Shown here piece by piece: positions 32,393 through 41,648 of a DNA stretch of 42,587 nt (position 1 is the first letter of the stretch; every line of letters begins with the position of its first letter). Location: positions 1 to 42,587 of the forward strand of contig LNEO01000076.1 in the NCBI GenBank assembly GCA_001465015.1, written 5' to 3'. This stretch comes from Deltaproteobacteria bacterium Ga0077539. Its GTDB lineage: Bacteria > Myxococcota_A > Polyangia > Polyangiales > Ga0077539. The position numbers and the translations under genes were made by a program. The notes below the pieces were generated by a model. The model searched no databases. It had not been told where the DNA came from and saw only the letters and a program-made list of their open reading frames with translations.

Positions 32393-33919
32393 GTGTCTTC
32401 GATGCTCTCGAGCCAATCGCTGCTGGCGCTCGTCGGCGCGGTCGATTCACCTTCGCTCACCACCGTCGGCTTCGGTGTCGCGACGCTGGTCGCTTGGTTC
32501 GTGCTCGCGGTGTTGATCCCGAAGGAGCACCGGGGACGGCTGCGGCTGCCGCTCTTGATGCAGGGCATGTGGCTGATCGCGACGGTGATCTGGGCGGCGA
32601 AATTCTTCGCCGTCGCGACGCGCGATCTCTTCGCGGTGGTCTCGTCGGTGTTCGGAGCGCTCGCGCTCGCGCGCATCGGGTGGCTTCTGGTCATCGACGT
32701 GTTTCTGCAAGAAGGCCGCCGAATCGGCCTGTCGAAGCTCACGCGCGACCTCTTGCACGCCGTCATGTTGATCATCGTGGCGATCTCTGCGGCGCGCGCG
32801 GCGGGAGCGGACGCGCAAGCGCTGGCGACCACCGGCGGTCTCGTCACCGCAGGGCTGACGTTTTCTCTGCAACAGACGCTCGGCGACCTCGTCGCAGGAA
32901 TCTTGCTCAGCGCTCGCGCCCCATTCGAAGTGGGCGATTGGGTCGCATACGACGATGACCGTCAGCACGTCGGCCGCGTCGTCGAGATCAACTGGCGCGA
33001 CACGCGGCTGCACACCAACGACGACGTCGAGGTCGTCGTGCCCAACTCGACCCTGGCGCGCGCGTCGATCCTGGTGTTCACCCGGCCGCGGCCGATCAGC
33101 CGACGCATGGTTCTTTTCGACGTCGGGTATCAACACGCTCCGCACGACGTAGTCGACGCCGTGCGCGAGGCGATCAACGACCCGATTTCTGGCGTGCTTC
33201 CGACGCCGGCGCCGGACGTGATCCTGTCGTCGTTCGAGGGGAGCTCGATGCGCTACGCGGTGCGGTTCTTCATCGAAGACTTTCTGCGGCGCGATGCCAT
33301 CGACAGCGACGTGCGCATGCGTCTCTGGTACGCGCTGCATCGGGTTGGAATCGACTTTCAGTTTCCGCGGCTCGACGTGGATGTGCTCAAGCCGACGACC
33401 CACGATCCAGAGGCCAAGATGCAGCGCCGCGCTGACGCCCTCGCGCGCATCGATTTCTTGGGAAAGATGGCCCACGAAGACGTTCGAGCGCTCGCCGAGG
33501 CGTCCAGGACGCGCGTGTTTCACCCCGGCGAGGTCGTCGTGCGCGCCGGCGATACGTCGACCGAGCTGTTCGTGCTGGCCTCGGGCGAGTGCGTCGTTCG
33601 CACCGACACCGGTCGCGAGGTGGCGCGGCTGGGCGCGGGGGATTTCTTCGGCGAGATGGCGCTGCTCACCGGTGAGCCGCGATCGGCGACGGTCGCCGCG
33701 GTCACGCCTTGCACGTTGCACGTGCTGCAGGCGGACGCGTTTCGTACGGTCATCGCGCGCTATCCCGAGAAGCTCGAGCAGGTCTCTCAGGTGGTCGCCG
33801 AGCGCCAGGCCGAGATCGAACGTCGTCGCGGAGCAGACCTCTCGTTGCAGCTCAAGGCGCAGCAGCAAGAGACCTTGCTCAGCCGAATGCGACGGTACTT
33901 CGCTGGGAAACCGGAGTGA
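32393..33919 (+). CDS. MscS-type mechanosensitive channel with cyclic-nucleotide-binding domain
   Basis: This 508-aa protein starts at GTG 32393; ATG 32402 is possible. Four or so membrane segments occupy residues 1-165, the last being the pore-lining region near T-F-S-L-Q-Q-T-L-G-D-L-V-A-G-I-L. The MscS beta-domain follows (FEVGDWVAYDDD, about 178). The C-terminal domain, residues about 365-480, is a cNMP-binding fold: F-H-P-G-E-V-V-V-R-A-G-D and the phosphate-binding F-G-E-M-A-L-L-T-G-E-P-R-S-A. The Arg of that cassette suggests real cAMP or cGMP binding. Such fusions are known to be gated or modulated by cyclic nucleotides. It follows rodA and may share its transcript. Confidence 0.92.
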   Translation: MSSMLSSQSLLALVGAVDSPSLTTVGFGVATLVAWFVLAVLIPKEHRGRLRLPLLMQGMWLIATVIWAAKFFAVATRDLFAVVSSVFGALALARIGWLLVIDVFLQEGRRIGLSKLTRDLLHAVMLIIVAISAARAAGADAQALATTGGLVTAGLTFSLQQTLGDLVAGILLSARAPFEVGDWVAYDDDRQHVGRVVEINWRDTRLHTNDDVEVVVPNSTLARASILVFTRPRPISRRMVLFDVGYQHAPHDVVDAVREAINDPISGVLPTPAPDVILSSFEGSSMRYAVRFFIEDFLRRDAIDSDVRMRLWYALHRVGIDFQFPRLDVDVLKPTTHDPEAKMQRRADALARIDFLGKMAHEDVRALAEASRTRVFHPGEVVVRAGDTSTELFVLASGECVVRTDTGREVARLGAGDFFGEMALLTGEPRSATVAAVTPCTLHVLQADAFRTVIARYPEKLEQVSQVVAERQAEIERRRGADLSLQLKAQQQETLLSRMRRYFAGKPE

Positions 33920-33932
33920 GTCGCCGGCACTG

Positions 33933-35546
33933 TTAGCGCCTGGTAGCGCGCAACACCGCTGCTTTCTCGCGGTCGTCATTGGCGCGACGCGCGTCGCCCG
34001 TCGCGTCCCAACACTTTGCTCGAAGCTCGAGCGGCTGCGCGCTCGTCGGCGCGAGACGCACCGCTTCGTCGAGCTCGACGATCGCCTTGTCGTGCTCGGA
34101 CTTGCGGTGAAAATACGTCGCCCTCGCGACGAACGTGCAGCTCTGTCGATAGCCGAGCTCGATCGCCCGCTCGAGGTCAGCGAACGCAGCCTCGCCGCGG
34201 CCGAGCTCGAGCAGGGCCTCGCCTCGATCGCTGAAGGCCTTTCCGTACGCCGGAGAGAGCGCGAGGGCGCGGGAGTACGCCACCACCGCGTCTTCGAAGC
34301 GTCCGACGAAGTGCAGCGTCGCGCCGCGCATCTCCTCGAGCTGCGCTCGACGGTTCGCATCGGTGCTTCGGCGTGTGGCGTCGGTGATCGCGCGATCGAA
34401 GCACGGCAGCGCGCGCGGGTACTGCCTCGCGTTGAAGTAGAGCAGCGCGAGGTCGCCGAGCGCCGATTCGGGGCAGTCGAGCGGCTGCAGCTGCAGCGCA
34501 GCCTCGAGGTCCGACGCTGCGTCGAGCGGCCGAACGAGCACCGTCCGCAGCTGCGATCGCCGCACGAGCGCGTCGGCGCGCCTGGGCGCGAGCCGAATGG
34601 CCTCGGAGAGATCGCGCTCGGCCGACAGCTGTTTCTGCGAGGCCGAATGAGCGGCCGCCCGCGCGAGCAAACATTCGACGCGATCGAGCGGATCGATCGT
34701 CGAGTCTGCCGCGAGCGCGGCATCGAGGTCGGCGAGCGCTTCGGCGGGACCCAAGTGCAAGAGCTTCGCGCGGCCGCGCAGCGCCACGAGCTCGGCGGTG
34801 AGCTGCGCGCCCGTCGCGGACAACGCTTCGATGATCGCCTGCGCCGTCATCGCGTCGTGAAACCACGCGAGGGAGCAGCGCGCTCGAAGCGCGGCGAGTC
34901 GAAGGTCTCGAGGGCTCGCCTTGGCCAGCTCCGCGGTGCTCGCGTCGAACGCTTGCTTGTCGTTGGCGCGGCGCGCCCAGCGCGCGAAGAGCTCGTGCGC
35001 AGCCGCCTGGGGGTCTGCGTGCTCGAGGTTCAACGCCTCGCGATGGGCGGCGATCGCAGCTCCTGCTGCTGCGAAATTATTAGAGATTCTGGCATGCCCG
35101 AGGCTCTCGAGCGCAGCGAGCGTCGCCTCGTGCGCGCCCTCGAGCGCGGCGCGCTTTCGCCGTTCGTCGAGCGCTGCGGCGTCGAAGTCTGCCAGGTGTG
35201 CGAGCGCCTCGAGAACGGTGATGCTCAGCGCGCGATCGGGCGCGTGCTTTCGGAGCGACGAAGCGGCTTCTTGCCAGCGTTGGCGGTCGGAGTAGGGGAA
35301 CGCTCCGTCCATGAGCAGCGCGAAGAAAGCGCACGGCGGATGCTCGGGCATCGCGTCGAACGCCGCGTTGACGTGCGCTCGTGCTTCCCAGAGCAGAGCG
35401 CCCCTCAATCGATGGGCCGCCGCGGCGAGGCGGTCGATTCTGGCGCCGACGAACTCGAAGGTGGTCGACGCGACCGTCCCGAAGTGACCGAGGTCTTCGA
35501 GCAAGTCTGTGGGATCGATCGGAGTGGTGCGTGGAGCTCCAGCCAT
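33933..35546 (-). CDS. TPR-repeat protein
   Basis: This 537-aa protein starts at ATG 35546 (MAGAPRTTPIDPTDLLEDL). No signal peptide or membrane segment is seen. The N-terminal 330 residues are helical and Ala-rich. From about 330 onward, TPR-like units appear, for example A-L-P-C-F-D-R-A-I, A-V-V-A-Y-S-R-A-L-A-L-S-P, A-F-A-D-L-E-R-A-I-E-L and A-I-V-E-L-D-E-A-V-R-L-A-P. TPRs serve as protein-binding scaffolds, so a partner is expected but cannot be named. It converges on the channel gene with a 13-bp gap and is divergent from the amidase gene (124 bp). Confidence 0.88.
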   Translation of the reverse strand: MAGAPRTTPIDPTDLLEDLGHFGTVASTTFEFVGARIDRLAAAAHRLRGALLWEARAHVNAAFDAMPEHPPCAFFALLMDGAFPYSDRQRWQEAASSLRKHAPDRALSITVLEALAHLADFDAAALDERRKRAALEGAHEATLAALESLGHARISNNFAAAGAAIAAHREALNLEHADPQAAAHELFARWARRANDKQAFDASTAELAKASPRDLRLAALRARCSLAWFHDAMTAQAIIEALSATGAQLTAELVALRGRAKLLHLGPAEALADLDAALAADSTIDPLDRVECLLARAAAHSASQKQLSAERDLSEAIRLAPRRADALVRRSQLRTVLVRPLDAASDLEAALQLQPLDCPESALGDLALLYFNARQYPRALPCFDRAITDATRRSTDANRRAQLEEMRGATLHFVGRFEDAVVAYSRALALSPAYGKAFSDRGEALLELGRGEAAFADLERAIELGYRQSCTFVARATYFHRKSEHDKAIVELDEAVRLAPTSAQPLELRAKCWDATGDARRANDDREKAAVLRATRR

Positions 35547-35670
35547 GCGAGGGGGCCGAGGGTAGGCAGCGGAAGGGCGTTCGTCGACCCGGCGACGCCG
35601 GCGATGGCGGCCCCGGTTCGTCGCGGGCTGGCTTTCGGCGAATCGTGCTCCGCTGTAAGAACCACTGGTG

Positions 35671-36516
35671 ATGCAACGCGAACCAGTCCTGTGCGCCGTC
35701 GTGCAGATGACCGCCCGCGACGACCTCGTGGCCAACCTCGAGAAGGCTGCGTCGCTTGTTCGAAGGGCTGCGCTCCGAGGAGCGAAGCTCGTCGCGCTGC
35801 CCGAGAACCTCGGGTTCATGGGGCCCGAAGAGGCGAAGCTCGCGACGGCCGAGGATTGGCCCCTCGGCGCGGCGAGCGACGACGCTGGGGCCGTGCGGTC
35901 GTGGGCTTCGGCCCTGGCGCGCGAGCTCGGCTTGTACCTCGTGCTCGGCGGAGTCACCGAGGCGAGCGCCAACGCCGGCAGGGTGCACAACGCGTGCGTG
36001 GTGGTCGACGATCGCGGCGTGATTCTGGCGAAATACCGCAAGATTCACTTGTTCGACGTCGAGCTCGCGGACGGGACATCGCTGCGGGAGTCGAAGGTGG
36101 TCGACCCTGGAGAGGCCATCGTGGCGTGCGACTCGCCGATCGGCAGGCTCGGGTTGTCCGTTTGTTACGACGTACGATTTCCGGAGCTCTACCGTCGGCT
36201 GGTGGACGCGGGCGCCGAGGTGCTGTGTGTGCCGGCGGCGTTTACCGTGCCGACGGGCCGCGACCACTGGCACGTTCTCTTGCGAGCGCGCGCGATCGAA
36301 TCGCAGTGTTACGTGCTTGCCCCGGCGCAGTGGGGCGCGCACGGACACGGCCGGACCACCTATGGTCACGCGTTGATCGTCGACCCGTGGGGAACGGTGG
36401 TCGCCGAATGCGCGGACGGTGAAGGGGTCGCGTTGGCCGAAATCGACCTGGCGCGGCTGCACGCGCTGCGAGGGCAGCTGCCCAGCTTGAAGCACCGCCG
36501 ACTGGTTGGTCCGTAG
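35671..36516 (+). CDS. Nitrilase-superfamily amidase (Nit1/deaminated-glutathione type)
   Basis: This 281-aa enzyme has the catalytic triad E45 (A-L-P-E-N-L-G), K124 (K-Y-R-K-I-H-L-F-D) and C165 (S-V-C-Y-D-V-R-F-P-E-L-Y-R). The sequences around each residue match the Nit1/omega-amidase branch. In known members this enzyme clears deaminated glutathione or alpha-ketoglutaramate, a metabolite-repair role. ATG 35671 is preferred to the GTG three bases before; no clear ribosome-binding site is visible. It converges on the PQQ-type gene with a 33-bp gap. Confidence 0.9.
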   Translation: MQREPVLCAVVQMTARDDLVANLEKAASLVRRAALRGAKLVALPENLGFMGPEEAKLATAEDWPLGAASDDAGAVRSWASALARELGLYLVLGGVTEASANAGRVHNACVVVDDRGVILAKYRKIHLFDVELADGTSLRESKVVDPGEAIVACDSPIGRLGLSVCYDVRFPELYRRLVDAGAEVLCVPAAFTVPTGRDHWHVLLRARAIESQCYVLAPAQWGAHGHGRTTYGHALIVDPWGTVVAECADGEGVALAEIDLARLHALRGQLPSLKHRRLVGP

Positions 36517-36549
36517 GCAGCGTTCGTGCGGGCTGCGCGCCCGACGTCG

Positions 36550-38865
36550 TCAGTTCGGGCGGACGACCGCGAGCCGCGCGGCGGGCTCGAAGCAACGAAG
36601 GTGGCCAGACTCTTCGCCGACGTAGATCGCGCAGTCGTCGTCGATGCGCAAGAGGTCCGGCACCAGCTCGCAGCCCGAGAGGTCTGCGATGGTCGCGCCG
36701 TCGCGGGGCCGGAGCACGCCGAGTGATGTTTGCGGGATGAACAGCGCGCCGGCGCGGAGCTGGCAGTCGAGGCGGCGCGGCATGTCGGATTCGCGAGGCG
36801 TTCCCAAGACGCGTGACCAGCGGACGACGCCTTGCGGCGCTTCGACGGCGCATACGCGGCCCGAAGGCAGATTCGCGACGAGCAGCGATCCAAACGCCGA
36901 GAGCGAGGCCGGACGTCCGCGGAGCGACGAGTTTCCGAGCGGAACTTCGAAGGCGAGTTCGCCGTCACTCGTACGAAGCGCGACGAGGCGCGGGCCTTCG
37001 GGGGCGGTCAGCACGACTGCGACGACGTCGCTCGTGGCGGCCGGGGCGCTCGCGGATGCGCCAGCGAGGTCTGCGCACCATCGCGTCGCGCCGGTGAACG
37101 CGTCGATCGCGAAGAGCTGTGCGCGGCCGCGGCCGTTGGCGCCGCCGATGGCGAACACGGTGTCGGCGTGGATGCACGGAGTGCTCGAGAACGGCGTGCT
37201 GGCGGCGACGCGCCAGACGGTCTCGCCGGTCGCGACGTCCAGCGCGGTGAGCGACGAATCGCCAGCGGCCGTGATGAGCAAGCGGCCGACGCGCTTGAAC
37301 CGAAACGTCCCGCCAGCGCGCGCGGTGAAGCGCCACCGTGCTTCTCCGGTGTGCTGATCGAGCGCGACCAGCCGCCGCTCTCCCTCGGCCACGACGATGG
37401 TCTTGGGCAGGCCGACGGCGGTCACCGAGAACACCGCTGCAGGGGCGCCAGCGCGGGGTGCGATTCGAGTGCTCCAGCGGACCTCTCCGTCGGAGGCGTC
37501 GCGGAGCTCCGCCTCGCCTCGGGCGGACAGCCGGAGAATCGCGTCGCCGACGATCGACGTCGCTGCGCGGCCGATCGCGTGAGACCAGAGCATCGACCCG
37601 GTTCGGGTGTCGAGCGCGGCGAGCTCCCTCGCTCCAGGAACGACCACGCGATCGCCCAGCACTGCAACGCCGCTCAAGTCGATGCCTTCGATCTCCGCGC
37701 GCCAACGCTCCTGGTAACGGAGCCGACGGTTGTCCGTGTAGTCGGGCGTCGCGCGCTCGTCGACCGGCGTCTCGGGCATCGCGCTGGCGCGATACAACGC
37801 GGGGTCGTCGTTGAGCTTGTCGGTCGAATCTCGGAGGTCACGAGCGATGCGTCGCAGCGTTCGCGCGTCGACGCGCAGCGCGCGGAGGCGCAGGTTTTTG
37901 GCTCGCGAACGATCACAGCGCACCAGCGCGCGGGTCATGTCGATGGCGGCCTCGGCGACGGGCAGCGCGAAGTCGCGCGGGTCGAGGTTGGTCGCGGTGA
38001 AGGTCGAGCCCGAGCGGCCGTTGATTCCGAGGGCGAGTCGACCTTCTGCGCCGAGGCGAAGCGTGATCTGCGAATCACCGACGTTGGTGCGAGCGTGCAT
38101 CGGCTTGCGGGTCGCAAACGCGTCGAGCAGCGGGCGGCAGAGGGCGACGAAGCGCTCGAGCTGAAGAAAGAGAAATCCCTCTGGGAGCTCCGAGCGGTGG
38201 CCGCGGGCTTCGACGGAGATTCTTCCGCGAAAGAGCAGGGCGTGAAGGTCCGAGACCAGTCCGCGTCCATCGGATGGCGCGGCCGGAACGATCGCGTCGA
38301 ATCCGAGCTTCACCGCGCCGCTCGGGGACGAGCGCCACGCGACGCGGGTGTCGACGCCGCGACAGGGCAGGGGTGAGGGAGCGTTGGCGGCGCGCTCGAG
38401 CTTGTCGACGAGGGGCCTCAGCTCCTGCGCGTACGCGGCGGGGAGCGAGCGATCGAGCATATCGAGCGCGGTGCGGCACTGTTCGGCGAGCGCGTTGGCG
38501 TCCCACGGCAGGTCGAGCCAGCGGATTTCGGGCAGCGCTCCGGTGCGAAACACGCTCGCGAGGAGCTGGCTTCCGCGGACGATGAGACAGAGCTCCCACG
38601 GGCCGCCGTCGAGCGGGATCGAGCACTTCGCGACGCGACCCTCGAGGAGCGCCGCTCCTCCCGCCGCGATATCGCGGAGCACGCACGCTGCGTGGTCGGC
38701 GTCTGGCGCCGCGGGGAGCACTGAATCTTCGAAGCAGAGGGCGAGCTGTTGTTGCTGAGTCGACGCGTGAAGGGCTCGCTCCTCGGACGAGGCAGCGCGA
38801 GCGCGCACAGAAGCACTTACCCTCGCGGAGGCCGCGGGGCGCACGATGAGCTCGATAGACGCCAT
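36550..38865 (-). CDS. PQQ-type beta-propeller repeat protein with unknown N-terminal region
   Basis: This 771-aa protein uses ATG 38865 (MASIELIVRPAASARV); the frame is open to 38958, so the start is uncertain. Residues about 400-771 contain repeated propeller blades: A-L-D-T-R-T-G-S-M-L-W, A-L-D-Q-H-T-G-E-A-R-W-R-F, A-L-D-V-A-T-G-E-T-V-W-R and A-I-D-A-F-T-G-A-T-R-W. These resemble PQQ-dehydrogenase and BamB blades. No signal peptide is evident, so unlike BamB it may be cytosolic. The first 400 residues match nothing I recognise. Catalytic quinoprotein residues are not apparent, so a binding role is more likely. Confidence 0.8.
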   Translation of the reverse strand: MASIELIVRPAASARVSASVRARAASSEERALHASTQQQQLALCFEDSVLPAAPDADHAACVLRDIAAGGAALLEGRVAKCSIPLDGGPWELCLIVRGSQLLASVFRTGALPEIRWLDLPWDANALAEQCRTALDMLDRSLPAAYAQELRPLVDKLERAANAPSPLPCRGVDTRVAWRSSPSGAVKLGFDAIVPAAPSDGRGLVSDLHALLFRGRISVEARGHRSELPEGFLFLQLERFVALCRPLLDAFATRKPMHARTNVGDSQITLRLGAEGRLALGINGRSGSTFTATNLDPRDFALPVAEAAIDMTRALVRCDRSRAKNLRLRALRVDARTLRRIARDLRDSTDKLNDDPALYRASAMPETPVDERATPDYTDNRRLRYQERWRAEIEGIDLSGVAVLGDRVVVPGARELAALDTRTGSMLWSHAIGRAATSIVGDAILRLSARGEAELRDASDGEVRWSTRIAPRAGAPAAVFSVTAVGLPKTIVVAEGERRLVALDQHTGEARWRFTARAGGTFRFKRVGRLLITAAGDSSLTALDVATGETVWRVAASTPFSSTPCIHADTVFAIGGANGRGRAQLFAIDAFTGATRWCADLAGASASAPAATSDVVAVVLTAPEGPRLVALRTSDGELAFEVPLGNSSLRGRPASLSAFGSLLVANLPSGRVCAVEAPQGVVRWSRVLGTPRESDMPRRLDCQLRAGALFIPQTSLGVLRPRDGATIADLSGCELVPDLLRIDDDCAIYVGEESGHLRCFEPAARLAVVRPN

Positions 38866-39096
38866 TGCGTGGTTTCGTCGAGCGCCTTGGAATCTAAAGG
38901 GTCGCCGCATCGCGAGAGCGGTGGCTCCCGGGCGGCGGAGGCGCCGGACGAGAGTCATCGTAGGCAGGTCTTGTCGCAGGACGAACTTTTCGACGCACTG
39001 GCAAGAGCTTGATTTCTTCTTTGTGTCGAAGAGTTGCCCGCGTCGGAGTTGACCAAAGGGCCGGTGACGCCGCGCGAACGGGCGTGACTGAATATG

Positions 39097-40389
39097 TCAC
39101 ACCGCTTCGAACCAGCGGATTACGTCGCGAAACGAGAGGGCGACGAGCGGCACGAGCCACGGGACGAGCGCGAGGTGGTAGCGGTCGCCGCCGAAGAACA
39201 CGACGTGCGTCGCGAGCACGATCAACGTCGCGGCGGTGGCGGCGATCGCCGCGGGCGGCAGCTTCGAGCGACCTGCGAAGGGCACGAGCGCGAGCAGCGC
39301 GAGCAAGAGAAAGGCTCTCCACGGTCGAGTGATCGCGCGGCGCCAGCGCTGCTCTCGCGCGTCGTCGAAGGGCAGCGCGCGCGCTTCGCGCAGATAGCCC
39401 ACAGGAAAGGCTTCGTACGAGAGGGTGTGGTCCAGCTTGACCGCGCCGAGCGCGAGCCATCGCACGGGATCGCGCCGGATCGATTCGCGTGCGACGCCTC
39501 GCCAGCAGCGATCACGAGCGGTCTCGCCGACGACGCCTCGACAGCCATCGTCCGCGGTGAGCGCGAGGTACCTTCCGTTTGCGCGGGGCACGGCGCCGAT
39601 CGCGAGGTTCGAGCCTCCGTTGGTGCTGACGAACGCGCAGCCGTCGATGCTCCTGCAGTTGCGCGCGGTCCAGGGAAGCACGGGGAGGGCGGTAAACAGC
39701 GTCACGATGACGGCGGCGCGCGCGCGGGAAGCGAGCGAGCTGTCTTTCGGCCGAGCGAGCGCGGCGAGCACGGGCGCGACGAGCAGCGCCTGCGGTCGAA
39801 CGTACGTCGCGAGCGAGAGCGAGAGACCGGCGACGACGAGCCACGCGGTGGGCGCTCCCCTTGGATCTCTTGCGAGCGCCCAGAGCGCGACCGCGAGCAG
39901 CGCGCCGAAGAGCGGCTCGGTCATCGCGGAGGAGGAAAAGAGCACGGATCCAGGCAGGGCGGCGGCGAAGAGACCCGCGAGGAGCGCTGGAATTCCGGGG
40001 CGAACTCGATGTGCGACCCGGTGAGCGAGGGCGACGGAGAGCGCTGACACCAGGACTCCGCTGCCGTGGAGCGCGGTGCGGCTCTCGCCGAACAGTCGGT
40101 ACACGAGCCCCAAGAACGCGGGGTACCCGACGGGATAGAAGGCGGTCGGCACGGTGTCGCTCGACCGCTGAACGAACATGTACGTGACGTATCCCATCCC
40201 TCGGCCGATGGCCTGCCCTCCGCGCTCGTAGAGAACGCCGTCCCACGCTGGTTCGGGCGCGAGCCACGACGCGACGATCGCGCGAAGGGCGAGGGCGAAG
40301 AGAAAGACCGCGATGGTGTGCGCTCGAGCCTCGGCCACCAGCCACGATCGCACCGCGTGCGGTCGAGCGCTCTCGTGCTCGATGCTCAT
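39097..40389 (-). CDS. GT-C (ArnT/PMT-like) membrane glycosyltransferase, copy 2
   Basis: This 430-aa polytopic protein starts at ATG 40389, overlapping the stop of its upstream paralogue by 4 bp. GT-C features are the acidic motif after helix 1 (P-A-W-D-G-V-L-Y-E-R-G), then P-T-A-F-Y-P-V-G-Y-P-A-F-L-G and about ten membrane helices. P-W-T-A-R-N-C-R-S-I-D-G-C-A and H-V-V-F-F-G-G-D-R-Y-H follow. Such enzymes move sugars from polyprenyl phosphates to lipids or proteins on the periplasmic side. The acceptor is unknown. The two cysteines in the N-C-R-x-x-D-G-C loop are shared with the paralogue and could form a disulfide. Confidence 0.85.
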   Translation of the reverse strand: MSIEHESARPHAVRSWLVAEARAHTIAVFLFALALRAIVASWLAPEPAWDGVLYERGGQAIGRGMGYVTYMFVQRSSDTVPTAFYPVGYPAFLGLVYRLFGESRTALHGSGVLVSALSVALAHRVAHRVRPGIPALLAGLFAAALPGSVLFSSSAMTEPLFGALLAVALWALARDPRGAPTAWLVVAGLSLSLATYVRPQALLVAPVLAALARPKDSSLASRARAAVIVTLFTALPVLPWTARNCRSIDGCAFVSTNGGSNLAIGAVPRANGRYLALTADDGCRGVVGETARDRCWRGVARESIRRDPVRWLALGAVKLDHTLSYEAFPVGYLREARALPFDDAREQRWRRAITRPWRAFLLLALLALVPFAGRSKLPPAAIAATAATLIVLATHVVFFGGDRYHLALVPWLVPLVALSFRDVIRWFEAV

Positions 40390-41648
40390 GTTGTGCGTCG
40401 CGCGTCGAGCTGGCGAAACGCGCCCCCGGCGAGCATGCACAAGAGCGGCGTGAACACGAAGTGGTAGCGATCGACGCCGAAGAAGACGACGTGCACAGCG
40501 ATGAGCGCGAGGATCGACGCGAGCGAGAGCGTCACCTCGAGGGGCCGCGGTCCGGTGCGCAACGGTGCGATCGCGATGATCGCTAGCGCCAGGATGATCC
40601 AGTGATACGCGGTGATCATGGCGAACATCGCTGTGGCCGATTGGCCGAACCGCTGTTGCCTCGTCGCGTAGCGCAGGTACGAAACCGGGGTGCTCTCGTA
40701 GCCGAGCAGGTGTCCCACTTTGAGCGGCGCGAGGGCGAGCCACTGCAGCGGGTGTTCACGAATGCGCTGCATCGCGAGACGACCGAAGCAGCGGTCCTTC
40801 GCGACCTCGCCGCGCACGCGGAGGCAGGCCTCGCCGATCCGGAGGTCTCGGTACGTTCCCATGGCGGCGGGATCGGCGCCGATCCAGAGGTTGCTTCCGC
40901 CGTTGAGCGACACGAGCGCGCAGCCGTCGAGCTTGCGACAGTTGCGCGCGGTCCACGGGAGAACGACCGCGCACGAAGCGAGCCCGACGAGCACGAGCGC
41001 GCGAATCGTCCCCAACACACGAGGCGAAGACTTCGGCCGCGCGAGCACCGCGAGGACCGGCGCGACGAGCAGCGCAGGGGGCCTGACCAGTCCGCCGTAG
41101 CCGAGCAAGAGCCCCATGACGATGGCCCATCGAGCGCGGCCGGTGTCCGAGTAGCGCACGGCGCACAAGAGCGCGAGGCAGAGCACCGCTGCGCTCACGA
41201 GCTCGGTCATGTACGCCGAGCAATAGAGCACGCCGCCGGGAGAGCAGGTGAAGAGCAGCCCCGCGACGTGCGCGGGTACGGCGCCCCAGGAGCGAAAGCT
41301 CATCCGCGTCACCGACGCTGTGGCGATCGCTGACGAGACGACGTTGACCGCCCCTGCGACCCACCTCGAGGGACCAAAGACCCAGTAGAGCGCGCCGAGG
41401 AGCGCTGGATAGCCGACGGGATAAAACGCGGTGGGCTTGTAGGGCGGGAGGTTGTTCCAGGTGTCGACGAAGCCCATCCCGCGCGCGATTCGCTCGGCGG
41501 TTCGGTGGTAGATCGCCCCGTCCCACTCCGGGATCGGCGGCTGTATCGCGAGCCAGATCGCGCGGAGCAGGATGGTCGCAAGCGCCCAGAAGAGCGCGAC
41601 GCGCCACGCGGCGCGAGGGTCCTCGGCGCGCTCCCCTTCGACGGTCAT
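40386..41648 (-). CDS. GT-C (ArnT/PMT-like) membrane glycosyltransferase, copy 1
   Basis: This 420-aa polytopic protein starts at ATG 41648, overlapping the rsmG stop by 4 bp. It shares motifs with copy 2 in the same order: P-E-W-D-G-A-I-Y-H-R, P-T-A-F-Y-P-V-G-Y-P-A-L-L-G, P-W-T-A-R-N-C-R-K-L-D-G-C-A and N-G-G-S-N-L-W-I-G-A. H-V-V-F-F-G-V-D-R-Y-H closes the series. The family uses lipid-linked sugars, and the Asp after the first helix is the usual catalytic or metal-binding position. Tandem duplication is the simplest origin. Translational coupling to rsmG probably reflects compact organisation rather than shared function. Confidence 0.85.
   Translation of the reverse strand: MTVEGERAEDPRAAWRVALFWALATILLRAIWLAIQPPIPEWDGAIYHRTAERIARGMGFVDTWNNLPPYKPTAFYPVGYPALLGALYWVFGPSRWVAGAVNVVSSAIATASVTRMSFRSWGAVPAHVAGLLFTCSPGGVLYCSAYMTELVSAAVLCLALLCAVRYSDTGRARWAIVMGLLLGYGGLVRPPALLVAPVLAVLARPKSSPRVLGTIRALVLVGLASCAVVLPWTARNCRKLDGCALVSLNGGSNLWIGADPAAMGTYRDLRIGEACLRVRGEVAKDRCFGRLAMQRIREHPLQWLALAPLKVGHLLGYESTPVSYLRYATRQQRFGQSATAMFAMITAYHWIILALAIIAIAPLRTGPRPLEVTLSLASILALIAVHVVFFGVDRYHFVFTPLLCMLAGGAFRQLDARRTT

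Noticed and set aside
31183..32847. 554-codon open frame on the minus strand
   Set aside because: It is the antisense of rodA and the channel N-terminus, with His/Asp/Arg-rich shadow composition.
33294..36422. 1042-codon open frame on the plus strand
   Set aside because: It spans the channel gene end, the TPR gene and the amidase gene in wrong frames. Its Arg/Ser-rich composition and lack of motifs mark it as a shadow.
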